Origin: Novosphingobium sp. B1
GTDB taxonomy: Bacteria; Pseudomonadota; Alphaproteobacteria; Sphingomonadales; Sphingomonadaceae
Reading direction: 5' to 3'
DNA length: 64,000 nt
Assembly (NCBI RefSeq): GCF_900176395.1
Contig: NZ_FWXL01000002.1
Span: forward strand, 1-64,000
A model generated the notes under the pieces. That model searched no databases, was not told the DNA's origin, and saw only the letters and a list, made by a program, of their open reading frames with translations. Below, one piece after another: positions 7,564 to 16,460 of the stretch; position 1 is the first letter of the stretch; every line of letters begins with the position of its first letter. Both the position numbers and the translations under genes were made by a program.

Positions 7564-8727
7564 ATGTTCGAACCCTTTCCCGGGAACTACGTCTGGAACC
7601 TCGGCATCAACCTCGCGCTGATCGCGGGTGGAAACCATGGCGAATTGGACGAGGTGTGCCGCCCGGTTCGCGAGGCTGCCAAGGCAGGCGCTGATGCAGG
7701 TTCGGCGCAGCTGTTCGACAGCTGGATTGCCGTGGCCGATCAGGTGGTCCGAAACGCCGAACGCGATGAGGCGGAGGGCTTCCTCCTCTCGGCCGGCGCG
7801 AAGTACCTGCGTGCCTCCGGCTATTACCTTGGTGCCGAGCGCCTCCAGAGCCGTGATTACGCACCGCCCTGGGTGGCCTACGACCGTGGCCTCGAACTCT
7901 ATCACAAAGGCAGCGCCCTGCGTGGTCTCCACGTCGAGAAGGTCGAGATTCCGTATCAGGGGTCGAGCTACCCGGCCCTGTTCGTGCATGATGGATCCGG
8001 CACGCCGCGCCCCACGCTGGTTTCGGTCAACGGCCTCGATTCCATGAAGGAGCAGGTCGACATGGCCGGGCATGGCGCGGTCAATCTGGAGCGGGGGATG
8101 AACACCCTGTTCCTCGACCAGCCCGGCACCGGCGAGGCAATCCGCAAGCGCAATCTTCCAGCCATTTACGATGCCGAACGCTGGGGCAGCCCTGCCTTTG
8201 ATTACCTGCTGACCCGCAGCGACGTTATCCAATCGAAGATCGGTATCTTCGGATTGTCGTTCGGCGGCTATCACGCGCCACGCATTGCCGCCAACGATCC
8301 CCGCTATGCCCTGTGCGCGGTGATGGGCGCCAATCACGTCTGGGGCCAGCGCCAGCGCGAGCGCGTCGCGAACGAGGGCGAGAACCCGGTCCCGCATTAC
8401 TGGGACCACGTCATGTGGGTCTTCGGAATCGACAGTCACCAGGCGTTCCTCGACTATGCCGACCAGATCACGCTTGATGGACAGGTAGAGAAGATCCGCG
8501 TGCCGTTCCTGATCACACATGGCGAAAATGATCGCCAGATCCCGGCTTTCAACGCTCGTAGGAGCTACGAGCAGGCCGTGAACAGCCCCAAGCGTACCCT
8601 GCGAATCTTTACGAAGGCGGACTTTGAGGTGGAACATTGCGGGGCCGACAACGGCACCGGAATGCGCGATTACATCGCCGACTGGTGCGCGCAGACGTTT
8701 GACGAATTGACAAGGAACGAGGGCTGA
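7564..8727 (+). CDS. Alpha/beta hydrolase, 2,6-dihydroxypseudooxynicotine-hydrolase-like
   Basis: 387 residues. A long N-terminal helical cap (1-120) precedes an alpha/beta-hydrolase core with the nucleophile elbow IGIFGLSFGGYHA (Ser232), an acid in HGENDRQIPA and a His in EVEHCGADN. The cap-plus-core layout and length match the family of 2,6-dihydroxypseudooxynicotine hydrolase and other C-C-bond hydrolases acting on beta-diketone-like products. It lies 9 bp after the SDR, in the same operon. A plausible role is cleavage of a 1,3-dicarbonyl formed by the two upstream dehydrogenases; this is inference. Confidence 0.8.
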   Translation: MFEPFPGNYVWNLGINLALIAGGNHGELDEVCRPVREAAKAGADAGSAQLFDSWIAVADQVVRNAERDEAEGFLLSAGAKYLRASGYYLGAERLQSRDYAPPWVAYDRGLELYHKGSALRGLHVEKVEIPYQGSSYPALFVHDGSGTPRPTLVSVNGLDSMKEQVDMAGHGAVNLERGMNTLFLDQPGTGEAIRKRNLPAIYDAERWGSPAFDYLLTRSDVIQSKIGIFGLSFGGYHAPRIAANDPRYALCAVMGANHVWGQRQRERVANEGENPVPHYWDHVMWVFGIDSHQAFLDYADQITLDGQVEKIRVPFLITHGENDRQIPAFNARRSYEQAVNSPKRTLRIFTKADFEVEHCGADNGTGMRDYIADWCAQTFDELTRNEG

Positions 8728-8732
8728 GGTGC

Positions 8733-9140
8733 GTGGCGCACTTCACTTTTCATCACCGCGGGGTGTCGGTCCCTTCGCTTGAAGATGCGATCGAATGGTA
8801 TGACCGGATACTCGGCTTCAAACTGGAGCGGCGCTTCCACATCACCGCGGCACGAAGCCATACGGCGATGATGCGCAAGGGTTCATTACGCTTCGAACTG
8901 TTTGAGGTTGAAGGCGCTGCTCCGCTGCCAGAAGATCGCCGCAATCCTGCTGCCGATATCAAGACCCACGGCAATAAGCACCTGGCTTTCCGAATTGCCG
9001 ACCTCGAAGCTTTTCTCGCGGAGATGGCGGAGCAGCAGGCCGAGGTAGCTCTCGTGGTCCGCGAAAACTTCGGCAAAGGGTGTTTCATCCGCGACCCAGC
9101 GGGCAATCTGATCGAGTTCGTGGAAGAGGCCGACGACTGA
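8733..9140 (+). CDS. VOC-superfamily protein (single glyoxalase-type unit)
   Basis: 135 residues from a GTG at 8733, five bases after the hydrolase stop. Two beta-alpha-beta-beta-beta modules are visible, with candidate metal ligands His in HHRGVSVPSLEDAIEWYDRI, Glu in RFELFEVEG, His in NKHLAFRIADLE and Glu in GNLIEFVEE. This is the pattern of small lactoylglutathione-lyase/epimerase-like VOC enzymes. Last gene of the HisD-like operon. Substrate unknown. Confidence 0.8.
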   Translation: MAHFTFHHRGVSVPSLEDAIEWYDRILGFKLERRFHITAARSHTAMMRKGSLRFELFEVEGAAPLPEDRRNPAADIKTHGNKHLAFRIADLEAFLAEMAEQQAEVALVVRENFGKGCFIRDPAGNLIEFVEEADD

Positions 9141-9150
9141 CCTGCAAGCC

Positions 9151-9164
9151 GCCTAAGAATAGGC
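9151..9164 (+). terminator. Short hairpin between convergent genes
   Basis: GCCTA-AGAA-TAGGC, a perfect 5-bp stem with a tetraloop, lies 10 bp after the rightward VOC gene and 53 bp before the leftward gene's stop. Weak, with no T-run, but well placed. Confidence 0.3.
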
Positions 9165-9216
9165 AGAAATCCTTTGGAGCGCCCCCTGCTAGGCATGGCG
9201 TATGGAACGCACAGCC

Positions 9217-10320
9217 CTAGATAGCGTGTTCGTCCTCGGCGGTCAGATTGGCCAGATCGCCCTCGATCGGCTGCTTGCCTGGCTTGGCGCGGCGAAAGGG
9301 CGCAAAGCTGTTGCGGTCATGGTCGAAGGCCATGTCCCAAGGGATATCGTCGCCACGGAAGATGGCCGGTGCGTTGGCCGACCACAATAGCGATCCGAAC
9401 TTGAAATCCCACGCGCGCGGCACCCAGCCATCGTCCAGGTAATCGGTGTCGGCGTGATATTCCGCCTCTCCCGCATGGCCGGGAATTTCGCAGTAATAGT
9501 AGATCGCGCTGGAAATGCGGTGACGCGAGATGCCACCGCTGGTATTCATCGTCGTGTTCTTCCAGCCCTTTTTGTCCATGATGTTCGCGCCGAGCATGAC
9601 CTCGTCGATATCGTCGCAGCCAAATGCAATGTGCATGAACTTGAAGTGATCGGGCGCGATCGGCAGGTCACAGTTCACCCAGAAAATTGAATGGTGCTCG
9701 AACGTGCCGCCAGCGCGCGCAAAAATGCCGGTGCCGCGCGAGTGGTCGACATACCGGAAGCCCAAGTGCCGTTCATAGAACTCGAAGCTGCCCACATAAT
9801 CGGTCGAGAAGAACACCACGTGGTTGATTGTCTTGGGCGTCGCGCGCTTGCGCCAGATGCGATGCTGGTTGAAGCGGGGCCAGTTCGCCGGAGTGTTGAC
9901 CGGACTGGCCTCGGAAACCACGGGCCGCTTGTCCCACACCCTTAAGGCGATCGGCTGGCCGTCGGGACACATGCAGCGCACTGTGCCATCGGCATCCCGT
10001 GTTACATGCACTTCGCTGGCGAGGCTGGCCGCAATCTTTTCCAGGTTCGCGGCGGTGTCGACGCCCCAAACCGTCTCCTTCAGGCCATCACCGACAAAAG
10101 GATCGGGTGTAGGCAAGCGCGGATCGCCATGCCGCAGCAGGATCACACTGCTGCCGGATTGCAGGCGGAACACGCTTTCGCTGCCGCTCGCCGATTCCAG
10201 TGGCAGGCCGAAATCGGTCCAAAAGCGAGTATGCTCCGCGAGGTCTTCTACCCCGAACAGGACGCTCTCGACGCCAAGCACTGCAGGTGTCAAGTGATGC
10301 GGCGTAACAGGGTTTGCCAT
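9217..10320 (-). CDS. Two-domain VOC protein, extradiol-dioxygenase-like
   Basis: 367 residues. The N-terminal VOC module (about 10-135) resembles the non-catalytic half of extradiol dioxygenases. The C-terminal module (from about 160) carries INHVVFFSTDYVGSFEFYER, then FMHIAFGCDDIDEV and an acidic YYCEIPGHAGEAEYHAD segment, giving a His-His-Glu metal set as in Fe(II)/Mn(II) extradiol enzymes. Large size and an extra C-terminal tail suggest a catechol or gentisate-like ring-cleaving enzyme or a related lyase. It is the last gene of a leftward group after an epimerase and a LysR regulator, with 170 bp between it and LysR. Confidence 0.75.
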   Translation of the reverse strand: MANPVTPHHLTPAVLGVESVLFGVEDLAEHTRFWTDFGLPLESASGSESVFRLQSGSSVILLRHGDPRLPTPDPFVGDGLKETVWGVDTAANLEKIAASLASEVHVTRDADGTVRCMCPDGQPIALRVWDKRPVVSEASPVNTPANWPRFNQHRIWRKRATPKTINHVVFFSTDYVGSFEFYERHLGFRYVDHSRGTGIFARAGGTFEHHSIFWVNCDLPIAPDHFKFMHIAFGCDDIDEVMLGANIMDKKGWKNTTMNTSGGISRHRISSAIYYYCEIPGHAGEAEYHADTDYLDDGWVPRAWDFKFGSLLWSANAPAIFRGDDIPWDMAFDHDRNSFAPFRRAKPGKQPIEGDLANLTAEDEHAI

Positions 10321-10490
10321 GTAATCTCCGGGCTTTGTCTCGGGAGACCTTCATGCCTGCCACTTGCCAGGTCCGGAAACCGAACTTTTCGGACCCATGC
10401 TATTTAGCGAGCCGATGGCTGCGTTCAATTCCTGCAAGCAAGCAGCAGCAACAGGTAAATGTTGGCGTCGCGCTCGCTCCCGTTATGCTA

Positions 10491-11501
10491 TCACCGCTGC
10501 GGGTGGTTCATCCGGTACTCGACCTCGATTTCTCCAAGGTCAAGCGACGGGTTGGCTTCGAGTGTAATGACGTTTGCATCTCGAACCGGGTCGGTCGCAA
10601 GCGCCGCGACCTGCATCTTTTCCACTACCCAGCGCAGGGCGCGATCATTGTTGTTGGCAATGTTCCACTGCACACTTTCGCGGATGGGGGGTATGGCAAA
10701 CGGCACTTCACGCATCACGAGCGGCATCGTCCGCACCACCAATTCGGCCATCCGCCGATGCATCGTGGCTATGCGATTGGTCCCTGCGATCAGGCCGGGA
10801 AGCGACAGAAACGTTGGTGCCACAACATCAACCCGGCGCTGCTGCTTCTGGCGGCGCACGAACCAGTCCTCGAAAGCCGAGACGCGAGCCTTGCCAAATC
10901 TTGCCGAGACGTGCCCAAGCCGAAAATAGACCTCGCGCGTCATCGGTTCGTGCATCGCCGGATTTTCGCGCGCGCCGACTACGACGTAGTCGTCCTCGAA
11001 GAGCAACTGGCTCGGATGCTCCGGTGAGATCGCATAGTCGATCGTCAGCAGCAGATCGACATGGCCCCGGTCGATGGCTTCGATCGGGTTGTCGTTCATC
11101 GGCTGGATCTCGACCCGGATGTTGGGAGCTTCGGTTTCCAGCGTCGCCAGAACGCGCGTCAGCAGCACTTCGGTAGAATAATCCGAAGCCATGATCCGCA
11201 CTTGGCGATCTGCGGTAATCGGATCGAATGGAGGCGCCACCGCAACGGTCGTGCGTATCTGTTCAAGCACGGCGCGGACCGGATCTATCAATTCCTCGGC
11301 TCGTGCGGTGAGGATCATGTTTCGCCCCTTCACCACGAGCAGTTCGTCACCGAAATAGTCGCGCAGACGGCCCAGCGCACTCGATGTCGCGGATTGAGAA
11401 AGGCACAACCGGTCAGCGGCGATGCTCACGCTGCGCTCTGTAAGCAACGCATCGAGCGCCACGAGCAGATTGAGGTCGAGCCTTCCAAATCGCATCGCCA
11501 T
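10491..11501 (-). CDS. LysR-family transcriptional regulator
   Basis: 336 residues. The N-terminal winged helix-turn-helix (RLDLNLLVALDALLTERSVS, AADRLCLSQSATSSALGRLR) is followed by a periplasmic-binding-protein-like effector domain starting near residue 95 (RIMASDYSTEVLLTRVLATL). The architecture is NodD/NahR-like, a group that senses aromatic inducers. It sits between an epimerase and a two-domain VOC protein on the same strand, so it probably controls a nearby catabolic unit. The inducer cannot be read from the sequence. Confidence 0.88.
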   Translation of the reverse strand: MAMRFGRLDLNLLVALDALLTERSVSIAADRLCLSQSATSSALGRLRDYFGDELLVVKGRNMILTARAEELIDPVRAVLEQIRTTVAVAPPFDPITADRQVRIMASDYSTEVLLTRVLATLETEAPNIRVEIQPMNDNPIEAIDRGHVDLLLTIDYAISPEHPSQLLFEDDYVVVGARENPAMHEPMTREVYFRLGHVSARFGKARVSAFEDWFVRRQKQQRRVDVVAPTFLSLPGLIAGTNRIATMHRRMAELVVRTMPLVMREVPFAIPPIRESVQWNIANNNDRALRWVVEKMQVAALATDPVRDANVITLEANPSLDLGEIEVEYRMNHPQR

Positions 11502-11513
11502 CTCCGCCGCGCC

Positions 11514-12431
11514 TCAGATCGTCGCAAGGGCGCTTGAGACAAGTGTAGCAAGGTCGCCGTCATGTGCAAAACCGGCATGTTCGGCAGCGGGTGTGGCGAG
11601 CGGGGGCTGCGCGGCGAATGCCGCTTCCAACGCCGCGTCAGGCATATAACTCACCAGATCTGCGGCAACCCCGCATTGGCTGGCGATTTCTGCCGCAAGG
11701 TCACCCATGGCAATCCGCAGCGCCGGCAGCGTTACCGCCCGCGTCGGCGGAAGCAGCGATGCATCAAGATCGAGAGCATGCATGAAATTGTGAGCACACT
11801 GGCGGACTGACTGCGCCCAGATCCGACCGTGCGCCGAAACCGGGCAGGTGAACGTCTCGCCTGCTTTTAGCGCATGGAACATATCCGACATGAATGCCGA
11901 CTTCATCCCCGATGGTCCCTTGGGCCGGGCGAGGATGCCGGGCAGGCGCACACTCACCCCGTCGATCGTCCCGCGGTTCGAGAACATGGCGATTACGTCT
12001 TCCATCATTGCCTTGTGCCCGCCGTAGATCATCTTGGGCGAAAGCGGGGTGGCATCGTCAACCAGCGGCGGAAGGGGATCGCCGAACACGGCGATGGAAC
12101 TGGCAAAGACAACGCGAAGTCCGCCGTTTAGCGCAGCAGCTTCAAGCAGCAGATCGTACATTGCCTCGACATTGATCCGGCGAGATGCTGCAGGATCTCC
12201 TTCTGCCGCGCCGCCCGGAACTGTTGCGAGGTGGATCAGGGCATCGCAACCTCTGCCCAGCGCCTCGGCCCGAACGGCTCGATCGCCGAGGTCCCCTGTT
12301 ACAACGCGCGCAACTTGGGGAATGCCGCCCTTCGCGTGATCGATGCCCGTCACCGCATGACCGGCGCCCGCGAGCAGGTTGACAAGCTCTCGTCCGACAA
12401 ACCCGCCGGCACCTGTTACGACAACATTCAC
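11514..12431 (-). CDS. NAD-dependent epimerase/dehydratase (D-erythronate-dehydrogenase-like)
   Basis: 305 residues. Extended SDR: GAGGFVG at residues 7-13, ASSIAVFGDPLPP with the catalytic Ser region, YGGHKAMMED supplying Tyr and Lys, and RLPGILARPKGPSG. The overall pattern is close to the DenD/nucleoside-diphosphate-sugar epimerase group that oxidises four-carbon sugar acids, but substrate assignment from motif reading alone is weak. Its stop is 12 bp before the LysR start, so the two are probably cotranscribed. Confidence 0.78.
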   Translation of the reverse strand: MNVVVTGAGGFVGRELVNLLAGAGHAVTGIDHAKGGIPQVARVVTGDLGDRAVRAEALGRGCDALIHLATVPGGAAEGDPAASRRINVEAMYDLLLEAAALNGGLRVVFASSIAVFGDPLPPLVDDATPLSPKMIYGGHKAMMEDVIAMFSNRGTIDGVSVRLPGILARPKGPSGMKSAFMSDMFHALKAGETFTCPVSAHGRIWAQSVRQCAHNFMHALDLDASLLPPTRAVTLPALRIAMGDLAAEIASQCGVAADLVSYMPDAALEAAFAAQPPLATPAAEHAGFAHDGDLATLVSSALATI

Positions 12432-12796
12432 TTCAGCGTATCCTTGGAAATTGCCCGGCTACCCTGCCCGATCTTGACGTCCGTGTTCCCCAGGCTCGCA
12501 AATAGGTTGGCGGTCACCTGCCTGAATGCGGCATGGCTGTCAGTCTTGTGCCGATGGCTTCATAGCCCCCACTTCTCCAATAATGCTACAGGGTCCGAAT
12601 AGGCTTTGCGCGCCCTATTCTCCCGACGTTTGTTTCAATGATTACCTATCGACGCTGCAAATTTTGCCTGAAAGCCTCGGTACATTATCGTGACTTTGCT
12701 CGGTGCAGTCGCCACCGCCATCCAGCTGTAGAAGAAGCGAGGGAGGAACCATTGGCCAATCTGCGTGCTGGTGCCACCGCCTGTCAGGATGCAAGC
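12432..12796. other. 365-bp divergent intergenic region
   Basis: Lies between the leftward epimerase gene and the rightward Rieske gene and must contain promoters for both. Several AT-rich stretches (near 12580-12665) are candidates. No convincing ORF, hairpin or repeat was found. Confidence 0.4.
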
Positions 12797-13594
12797 ATGA
12801 CAAATTATTTGATGAACACCTGGTATCAGGCCGGCTTCGCAGATGAGATCGCAGTTGGCGACAAGCTTGCACGGACTATCTGCGAGATCCCATTGCTGTT
12901 CTATCGCCGATCAGACGGCTGCCTGACCGCCCTCGTCGATCGCTGCCCTCACCGCTTCGCACCGCTTTCGGCAGGCAAGGTTGATGGTGACACTATCTTC
13001 TGCGGCTATCACGGCCTCGGCTTTGGCGCAGATGGCAAGTGCAACCACAATCCCCACGGACCAATCGTCTCGGCCCTCGCCGTGCGATCTTTTCCGGTGG
13101 CAGAGCGCCACACCATTATCTGGGTGTGGCTGGGTGATCCCGAAAAAGCTGATGCCGCGCTGATTCCGGATCTTTCCTACATTGATGAGACCCCGCCACA
13201 GGCGCGAACCTGCGGCTATATGCCTACCGCCGCCAACTACCAGTTGTTAAGCGACAACATCCTAGATCTGAGCCACGCCGATTATCTCCATCCCGACACG
13301 CTGGGCGGCATCAACACCACCGCGAAAAGCAACAGTCGCCTGGAAGGTGACACCGTCGTGGTAGATTGGTTGGCCGAGAATTGCGACCCACCTCAAGCAT
13401 TTCGCGCAACGATCCACGGCGCGAACCGCGCCGACATCTGGACGCAGGTCGTCTGGCAGGCGCCAGCCTTGATGACGCTGGGCGTTGCGGCGGTCCCCGC
13501 CAAGCAACCGCGCAAGTGGGAAGACGAGGGCTATACCTTGCACAACATGGTGCCCGAAACCAGGGCACTCTTGCCTTGGCAAAGAGCTTCGTAG
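12797..13594 (+). pseudogene. Rieske non-heme iron oxygenase (VanA-like), C-terminally truncated
   Basis: 265 residues from the ATG at 12797. The Rieske [2Fe-2S] motif is intact: C50-P-H52, then C69-GY-H72. The mononuclear iron motif DNILDLSHADYLHP (two His) is also present. This resembles the vanillate O-demethylase oxygenase VanA and related enzymes, which run about 340-360 residues. Here the protein ends shortly after GYTLHNMVPET with an unrelated RALLPWQRAS tail, so the C-terminal helices, including the iron-ligand Asp region, are lost. No reductase (VanB-type) gene is nearby. Probably an inactive relic left by a deletion near 13560. Confidence 0.75.
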
Positions 13595-13701
13595 AGGCAT
13601 TTCGGCCAAGGACTAGGGGGTTTGCCCGGCGAGGTCATAAGGCATGGCTATGACCGTATTGGGTATTGATACTTCTCCCATGTCACTTCCGGCCATAAGC
13701 C

Positions 13702-13723
13702 ACTCCCGACAAGAATCGGGAGT
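13702..13723 (+). promoter_or_regulatory. Perfect hairpin abutting a ribosome binding site
   Basis: ACTCCCGA (13702-13709), loop CAAGAA, TCGGGAGT (13716-13723). The right arm overlaps the GGAGTAGGAG Shine-Dalgarno stretch, and the amidohydrolase ATG starts at 13729. It could be the terminator of the truncated gene upstream or an RNA structure limiting translation; there is no T-run. Confidence 0.5.
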
Positions 13724-13728
13724 AGGAG

Positions 13729-14955
13729 ATGTCCTCAGTGCTCATCCGCAATGTGCGAATTTTCGATGGTGAGACGCTGCTGGCTGGCGAGCGTTGGGTA
13801 CGAATCGAGGGTGATCGCATCGCGGCCATGGGCGAAGGTGCGCCGACCGCGTCGCATGCCGATAGGGTGATTGACGGCGCCGGCCGCACGCTGATGCCGG
13901 GCATGGTCGAGGCGCATGCGCATCTGACGTGGGGTTCTTCGGTAGAGAAGATCTACCACCAGTTCATCCTGCCCGAAGACGAGTTGAAGGTGGCGGCCTG
14001 GCGCAATGCGCGGATTCTGCTCGATCATGGCTTTACCAGCGCCTATTCGGCAGGCGCGCTGGTCGATGGTATCGAGGTGGAACTGGCGCGCGCGATTAAA
14101 GCAGGCGATACGCCGGGGCCACGGCTTGTGCCGTCAACGCTGGAGCGCAGCCCGGAAGGGGCCGAGGGCGTGGAGACCGGTGACGTGTTCAACGGGCGCG
14201 GGGCCGAGGCGATCCGCAAGTTTGTGGCCTATTGCAAGGAGCAGGGCATCGGCTCGCTCAAGCTGGTGGTTTCGGGAGAGGATGCGCTGAAGCCGGGGTC
14301 TGCAGGCGACGTGCTCTATACCGAGGAAGAGATGGAAGCCGCAGGCGAAGCGGCGCGTGAAGCAGGGCTATGGATCGCCACGCATGCGTACTACCCCGAG
14401 GCTATCGCACTGGCGCTCAAGGCCGGGGCACGTATCATCTACCACGCCTCCTACGCCGACGAGGCCGCCGCCGATGCAATGATCGCGGCGAGGGACACCA
14501 CGTTCTACGCGCCATCGCCGGGCGTTTCGATCGCCGCGCTGGAAGCCACGCCGCCGCCGCACATCGACATGAGCCACATGAAGAAGAGCGCGGCCGAGCG
14601 GATGGAGCTGGAAACCAAGCTGGTGCCCGCGCTCAAGGCCCGCGGCATGCGCATCCTGATCGGCGGTGACTATGGCTTTCCGTTCAATCCCAATGGCCGC
14701 AACGCCCGCGACCTGCAGATCTTCGTCGACCACTTCGGCTACACGCCTGCCGAGGCGCTGAAGGCCGCAACCGCGCTGGGCGGGGAACTGATGGACCTCG
14801 AGATTGGCCGGGTGAAGCAGGGCTGGCTGGCCGACCTGCTGCTGGTCGATGGCGACCCGACGCAGGATGTCTCGATCCTGCAGGACAAGAACCGCATCGC
14901 GATGATCATGAAGGGCGGCGCGCTCTACAAGGCGCCCGCAGAGGTTGCCGTCTAA
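13729..14955 (+). CDS. Amidohydrolase-family protein (imidazolonepropionase-like)
   Basis: 408 residues. The metal-dependent hydrolase signature is present: PGMVEAHAHLTWG (HxH at 63 and 65), later metal His in IATHAYYPEAIA and IIYHASYADE, and a terminal Asp in GGDYGFPFN. The C-terminal beta-sandwich (VKQGWLADLLLVDGDP) is typical. Family members hydrolyse cyclic amides, lactones or dipeptides, and many are found in aromatic-compound operons. It overlaps the next gene by one base (TAATG), so it is the first gene of a tight operon with a flavin hydroxylase and ring-cleavage enzymes; lactone or amide hydrolysis there is a reasonable guess. Confidence 0.85.
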   Translation: MSSVLIRNVRIFDGETLLAGERWVRIEGDRIAAMGEGAPTASHADRVIDGAGRTLMPGMVEAHAHLTWGSSVEKIYHQFILPEDELKVAAWRNARILLDHGFTSAYSAGALVDGIEVELARAIKAGDTPGPRLVPSTLERSPEGAEGVETGDVFNGRGAEAIRKFVAYCKEQGIGSLKLVVSGEDALKPGSAGDVLYTEEEMEAAGEAAREAGLWIATHAYYPEAIALALKAGARIIYHASYADEAAADAMIAARDTTFYAPSPGVSIAALEATPPPHIDMSHMKKSAAERMELETKLVPALKARGMRILIGGDYGFPFNPNGRNARDLQIFVDHFGYTPAEALKAATALGGELMDLEIGRVKQGWLADLLLVDGDPTQDVSILQDKNRIAMIMKGGALYKAPAEVAV

Positions 14956-16460
14956 TGTCGCCGATGTTTGACGTTGCCGTGATCGGTTGCGGCCCCGTGG
15001 GAGCAATGGCCGCCAACCTGCTGGGAAAGCAGGGTCTTTCGGCGATTGTGCTCGAAAAGGAGACCGATCACTACCCCCTGCCCCGCGCGGTCCACCTCGA
15101 CCACGAGATGATGCGCCTGTTCCAGAGCGCGGGGGTAATCGACCGGGTCGAGCCAGACATGGTGGCGACTGACGGGCACCTCCACGTCGGTGCCGACCAC
15201 GGCGTGATCCGCTACATGGGCACGGTCGGCAAGCCGCGTCCGTTCGGGTGGGCCAACGACTATTTCTTTTACCAGCCCGAATTCGAGGCGCACCTGCGCG
15301 CGGCCTTTGCCGACAAGGGCCGCATAGGGCTGCTGCCGGGCGCAGAGTTCACCTCCCTGTCGCAGGGTGACGATGGCGTAACAGTTGCTTACGCGCAGGA
15401 TGGCGCGCAGCGCAGCCTGACCGCGCGCTGGGTGATCGCCGCCGACGGTTCGCGCAGCCCTGTGCGCAAGGCGCTGGGCGTGAAGCTCGACGATCTGGGC
15501 TTTGAGGAGCCGTGGCTGGTTGTCGATGCCGAGGTCGAAGGGCCAGTGACTTTCCCCGACTTGACCGGCGTGCCCGAAGGCGCGGACTTGCAGCGCCTGT
15601 CGGTGATGATGTGCGATCCCAATCGCCCGGCCACGGTGGTCCCTGGCCGTCGCAACCACCGTCGCTGGGAGTTCATGCTCCTGCCGCATGAAGACGATGC
15701 CGAGATGATGCGCGAGGAGAATGTCGCGGCCTTGGTTGGCGCGTGGATGAAGGACGTGCCGCACAAGATCGTGCGTGCCGCCACATATCGCTTCCACGGG
15801 CTGGTGGCGGAGCAGTGGCAGGTCGGACGGGTTTTCCTCGCCGGAGACGCCGCACACCAGACGCCGCCGTTCTTCGGCCAGGGCATGTGCCACGGCCTGC
15901 GCGATGTGGCGAACCTTGCGTGGAAGATGGCGGCGATCGTCAACGATGGCGCGGACGAAGCCATCCTGACGACGTACCAGCCCGAGCGTGACCCACACGT
16001 GCGAGGCGTCATCGGAACGGCCGTGGCCGCCGGGCGCTATATCTGCGAACTCGATCCGGCCAAGGCGGCGGAGCGTGACGCCAGCATCCGCGCGCAATCG
16101 GCACAGAAACAGGGCGAGACGGCTGCAGACCTGATCCCGGCCATTTCGGCAGGGTTCGTGGCGCAGGGCACGCCTGCAGCGGGCCAGCGCTTCATCCAGC
16201 CAATCCTTGCCGATGGTCGCAAGCTCGATGATCTTGTCGGCCAGGGCTGGCGGCTGTTTGTGCGCGAGGGCGGTGATGGCGACGTGATCGCCGCCAGCGA
16301 ACTGCCCGACAACGGCGCGGTCACGCACTGGCTCGAGGCGCGCGAGGTTGAAGCCGTGCTGGTCCGCCCCGATCACTACGTGTTTGGCACCGGCGCTGCG
16401 ACAGACCTCATCGCCCTGCGCGATGCGATGCTGCGCCAGAAGCAGCAGATCACCGCATGA
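14955..16460 (+). CDS. FAD-dependent aromatic hydroxylase (MhpA-like)
   Basis: 501 residues. Group A flavoprotein monooxygenase: N-terminal GCGPVG (11-16) FAD motif, the central VIAADGSRSPVRKALG (DG motif) and GRVFLAGDAAHQTPPFFGQG (GD motif). It most resembles 3-(3-hydroxyphenyl)propionate hydroxylases, which add an ortho hydroxyl to a phenol using NAD(P)H and O2, making a catechol for extradiol cleavage. The operon also holds a VOC extradiol-type enzyme and an FAH hydrolase, a consistent order for ring hydroxylation, cleavage and C-C hydrolysis. Exact phenolic substrate unknown. Confidence 0.88.
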   Translation: MSPMFDVAVIGCGPVGAMAANLLGKQGLSAIVLEKETDHYPLPRAVHLDHEMMRLFQSAGVIDRVEPDMVATDGHLHVGADHGVIRYMGTVGKPRPFGWANDYFFYQPEFEAHLRAAFADKGRIGLLPGAEFTSLSQGDDGVTVAYAQDGAQRSLTARWVIAADGSRSPVRKALGVKLDDLGFEEPWLVVDAEVEGPVTFPDLTGVPEGADLQRLSVMMCDPNRPATVVPGRRNHRRWEFMLLPHEDDAEMMREENVAALVGAWMKDVPHKIVRAATYRFHGLVAEQWQVGRVFLAGDAAHQTPPFFGQGMCHGLRDVANLAWKMAAIVNDGADEAILTTYQPERDPHVRGVIGTAVAAGRYICELDPAKAAERDASIRAQSAQKQGETAADLIPAISAGFVAQGTPAAGQRFIQPILADGRKLDDLVGQGWRLFVREGGDGDVIAASELPDNGAVTHWLEAREVEAVLVRPDHYVFGTGAATDLIALRDAMLRQKQQITA

